The position numbers and the translations under genes were made by a program. A DNA stretch of 7,134 nt from contig CAYHPW010000086.1 of the NCBI GenBank assembly GCA_964358645.1, positions 1-7,134 on the forward strand, in the 5' to 3' direction. Origin of the DNA: JBBTDV01 sp038042605. GTDB taxonomy: Bacteria > Bdellovibrionota > UBA1018. This document shows positions 5,935 through 7,134 of this stretch, piece after piece; within the stretch, counting starts at the first letter, position 1; every line of letters begins with the position of its first letter. The notes below the pieces were generated by a model. It saw only the letters and a program-made list of their open reading frames with translations. It was not told where the DNA came from and searched no databases.

Positions 5935-6832
5935 CTTCGTTACGATATTCGAAGTCGGGCCCCGCGATGGATTGCAGAATGAACCAATTAAGCTCGGTAT
6001 TCGTGCCAGGGTTGATTTTATAAATGGGCTGATTTCGGCCGGCATACGTGAAATCGAGGTTGGAGCATTCGTGCGACCGGATGTCGTGCCGCAGATGGGT
6101 GGCTCCGATCGTATATTGTCAGCAGTTATAAAATGTAATCCCGCTAAAATTCATCCATGGGTTTTGGTCCCTAACCGCAAGGGCTTTGATTTGGCTCTTA
6201 AGGCTGGTGCCACCAGGATAGCATTGTTTACAGCAGCCACTGATTCTTTCGCCAGAAAAAATATCGGGATGTCCGTAGCGCAGTCGTTACGCGAATATTT
6301 CTATATCGTCCATGAGGCCCGTAAATCGAATCTTAAGATCAGGGGATATGTATCCACCGCATTTGGTTGCCCGTTTGAGGGAGCGGTAAAACCACGCCAG
6401 TCCCTACGTGTGATCGAAAAATTCGCCGATATGGGTGTTGACCAGATTTCAATCGGAGACACTATTGGGATCGCGACACCACTTCAGATCGAGGCGCTGA
6501 TGAGACCAGCTGTGGCCGCATTTGGCGCCAGCATATTAGCAGGTCATTTTCATGATACCAGGGGAACCGCCTTGGCTAATGTGCTCAGGTCGCTTGAACT
6601 TGGCGTAAGGATATTTGACAGTTCAGCGGGCGGTCTTGGCGGTTGTCCGTTCGCCCCTGGGGCAAGTGGCAATCTTGCTACTGAAGATATTGTATTCATG
6701 CTTAACGGAATGGGAATACGGTCCGGTGTTGATTTAGATAGGCTGTGTGACGTTTCTGTGAAGTTGCTTCGTGGGATGAAGCGTAAACCTGGCAGCAAGT
6801 TTCTGCAGTATTACATATGCAGTAAAAAATAA
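5924..6832 (+). CDS. liuE: Hydroxymethylglutaryl-CoA lyase
   Basis: This enzyme (also named mvaB) cleaves HMG-CoA to acetyl-CoA and acetoacetate, the last step of leucine breakdown. The GTG at 5924, with a strong ribosome binding site, gives 302 residues, normal for bacterial lyases. It is a TIM-barrel of the HMGL/DRE type: FEVGPRDGLQNE (9-20) includes the catalytic Arg14 and Asp15, followed by IEVGAFVRPDVVPQM (44-58) with Glu45. Next come VPNRKGFDLAL (82-92), YVSTAFGCPFEG (142-153), ISIGDTIGIATP (175-186) and the metal-binding HFHDTRGTALAN (208-219). The signature GGLGGCPFAPGASGNLATED (236-255) supplies the active-site Cys241 and Asn250. All key residues are present. It ends the operon, overlapping the carrier gene by 11 bases, and its stop codon directly abuts the stop of the convergent gene. 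Confidence 0.95.
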   Translation: MASDFVTIFEVGPRDGLQNEPIKLGIRARVDFINGLISAGIREIEVGAFVRPDVVPQMGGSDRILSAVIKCNPAKIHPWVLVPNRKGFDLALKAGATRIALFTAATDSFARKNIGMSVAQSLREYFYIVHEARKSNLKIRGYVSTAFGCPFEGAVKPRQSLRVIEKFADMGVDQISIGDTIGIATPLQIEALMRPAVAAFGASILAGHFHDTRGTALANVLRSLELGVRIFDSSAGGLGGCPFAPGASGNLATEDIVFMLNGMGIRSGVDLDRLCDVSVKLLRGMKRKPGSKFLQYYICSKK

Positions 6833-7134
6833 TTATTTAGAGGCATCTGAGTCCCAGACCACTCTCAGATATGGTTCTTCATTTGAAGAGGTGAATTCGG
6901 TTTTTCCTTTAAAGCTTTTTTCCAGCTCCCTGCCGATGTGTCGCGCTAGTTCCGGTAGGCTTACATAAATTTTAGTAACTTGGCGATTACTCCCCAGCCA
7001 CAAGATACGTTCCTGGTCATTCCTGATCCGCTCAATATGTTCAGTTTTGTTTATGGTTTGGAAAACAAGATCTGATTTTTTTCTCCATCTCTGGCCATGC
7101 AGCTCCACTACGCCTTGCGCGTAACGCTCCCTGA
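6833..7134 (-). CDS. Unrecognised protein, C-terminal part (5' end outside window)
   Basis: The frame is open from the right edge to the TAA at 6835-6833. A GTG at 7108 is in frame, but the codons before it read RERYAQGV without a stop, so this is more likely the end of a longer gene. About 99 complete residues are visible. They are charged and mixed alpha/beta: WRKKSDLVFQ, a helix-like stretch TEHIERIRNDQERI, the strand-like VTKIYVSL, an amphipathic helix PELARHIGRELEKSF, and a strand-like EPYLRVVWDSDASK end. There is no signal peptide or membrane segment in the visible part. I do not recognise the family. It converges on the HMG-CoA lyase gene. Confidence 0.65.
   Translation of the reverse strand, partial: RERYAQGVVELHGQRWRKKSDLVFQTINKTEHIERIRNDQERILWLGSNRQVTKIYVSLPELARHIGRELEKSFKGKTEFTSSNEEPYLRVVWDSDASK
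6845..6870. other. Possible hairpin near the convergent gene ends
   Basis: ATCTGAG (6845-6851) and CTCAGAT (6864-6870) form a perfect 7-bp stem with a 12-base loop, starting 12 bases past the lyase stop and inside the end of the convergent gene. No T-run follows directly on either strand, so it does not qualify as a standard intrinsic terminator. It could slow or trim transcripts from either side, but chance cannot be excluded. Confidence 0.25.

Overview
The window carries the lower part of a leucine (isovalerate) breakdown pathway, flanked by pieces of unrelated genes. Five adjacent genes encode 3-methylcrotonyl-CoA carboxylase (MCC), 3-methylglutaconyl-CoA hydratase and 3-hydroxy-3-methylglutaryl-CoA lyase. 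The organism looks like a Gram-negative bacterium of moderate GC content, with Sec signal peptides on two small exported proteins, a YD/RHS-repeat protein and proteobacterial-type Liu enzymes. The sequence alone does not fix the taxon. The enzymes match the Pseudomonas LiuB/C/D/E type as I recall it, but the gene order and the divided carboxylase alpha subunit differ from the classical liuABCDE operon.

Left part (1-1477). A plus-strand YD-repeat protein enters from beyond the left edge and ends at 678. Fourteen bases later comes a 75-residue secreted protein with a proline-rich tail (693-920). Its end nearly meets the end of a minus-strand gene for an exported, beta-rich protein of unknown function with a lipocalin-like G-x-W motif (929-1459 or 1477). 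That gene lies directly downstream of the MCC beta gene on the same strand.

Central part (1506-6832). The MCC beta gene (liuB type) is on the minus strand. Diverging from it across 79 bp is a tightly packed plus-strand operon: hydratase (liuC type), biotin carboxylase, biotin carboxyl carrier protein with a short BT-like linker, and HMG-CoA lyase (liuE/mvaB type). Gaps are +1, -4 and -11 bases, which suggests translational coupling. The products would convert 3-methylcrotonyl-CoA to 3-methylglutaconyl-CoA (MCC beta, biotin carboxylase and carrier), then to HMG-CoA (hydratase), then to acetyl-CoA and acetoacetate (lyase). Isovaleryl-CoA dehydrogenase and a regulator gene are not in the window.

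The most notable points are the MCC alpha subunit, normally one polypeptide, divided into two ORFs at an ATGA junction (one extra G would fuse them), and a perfect 10-bp inverted repeat in the divergent control region that puts the same 10-mer just upstream of both start codons.

Right edge (6833-7134). A minus-strand gene of unknown function enters from the right. Its stop codon abuts the HMG-CoA lyase stop codon with no base between. I saw no tRNA, rRNA, CRISPR array, insertion sequence or confident intrinsic terminator.
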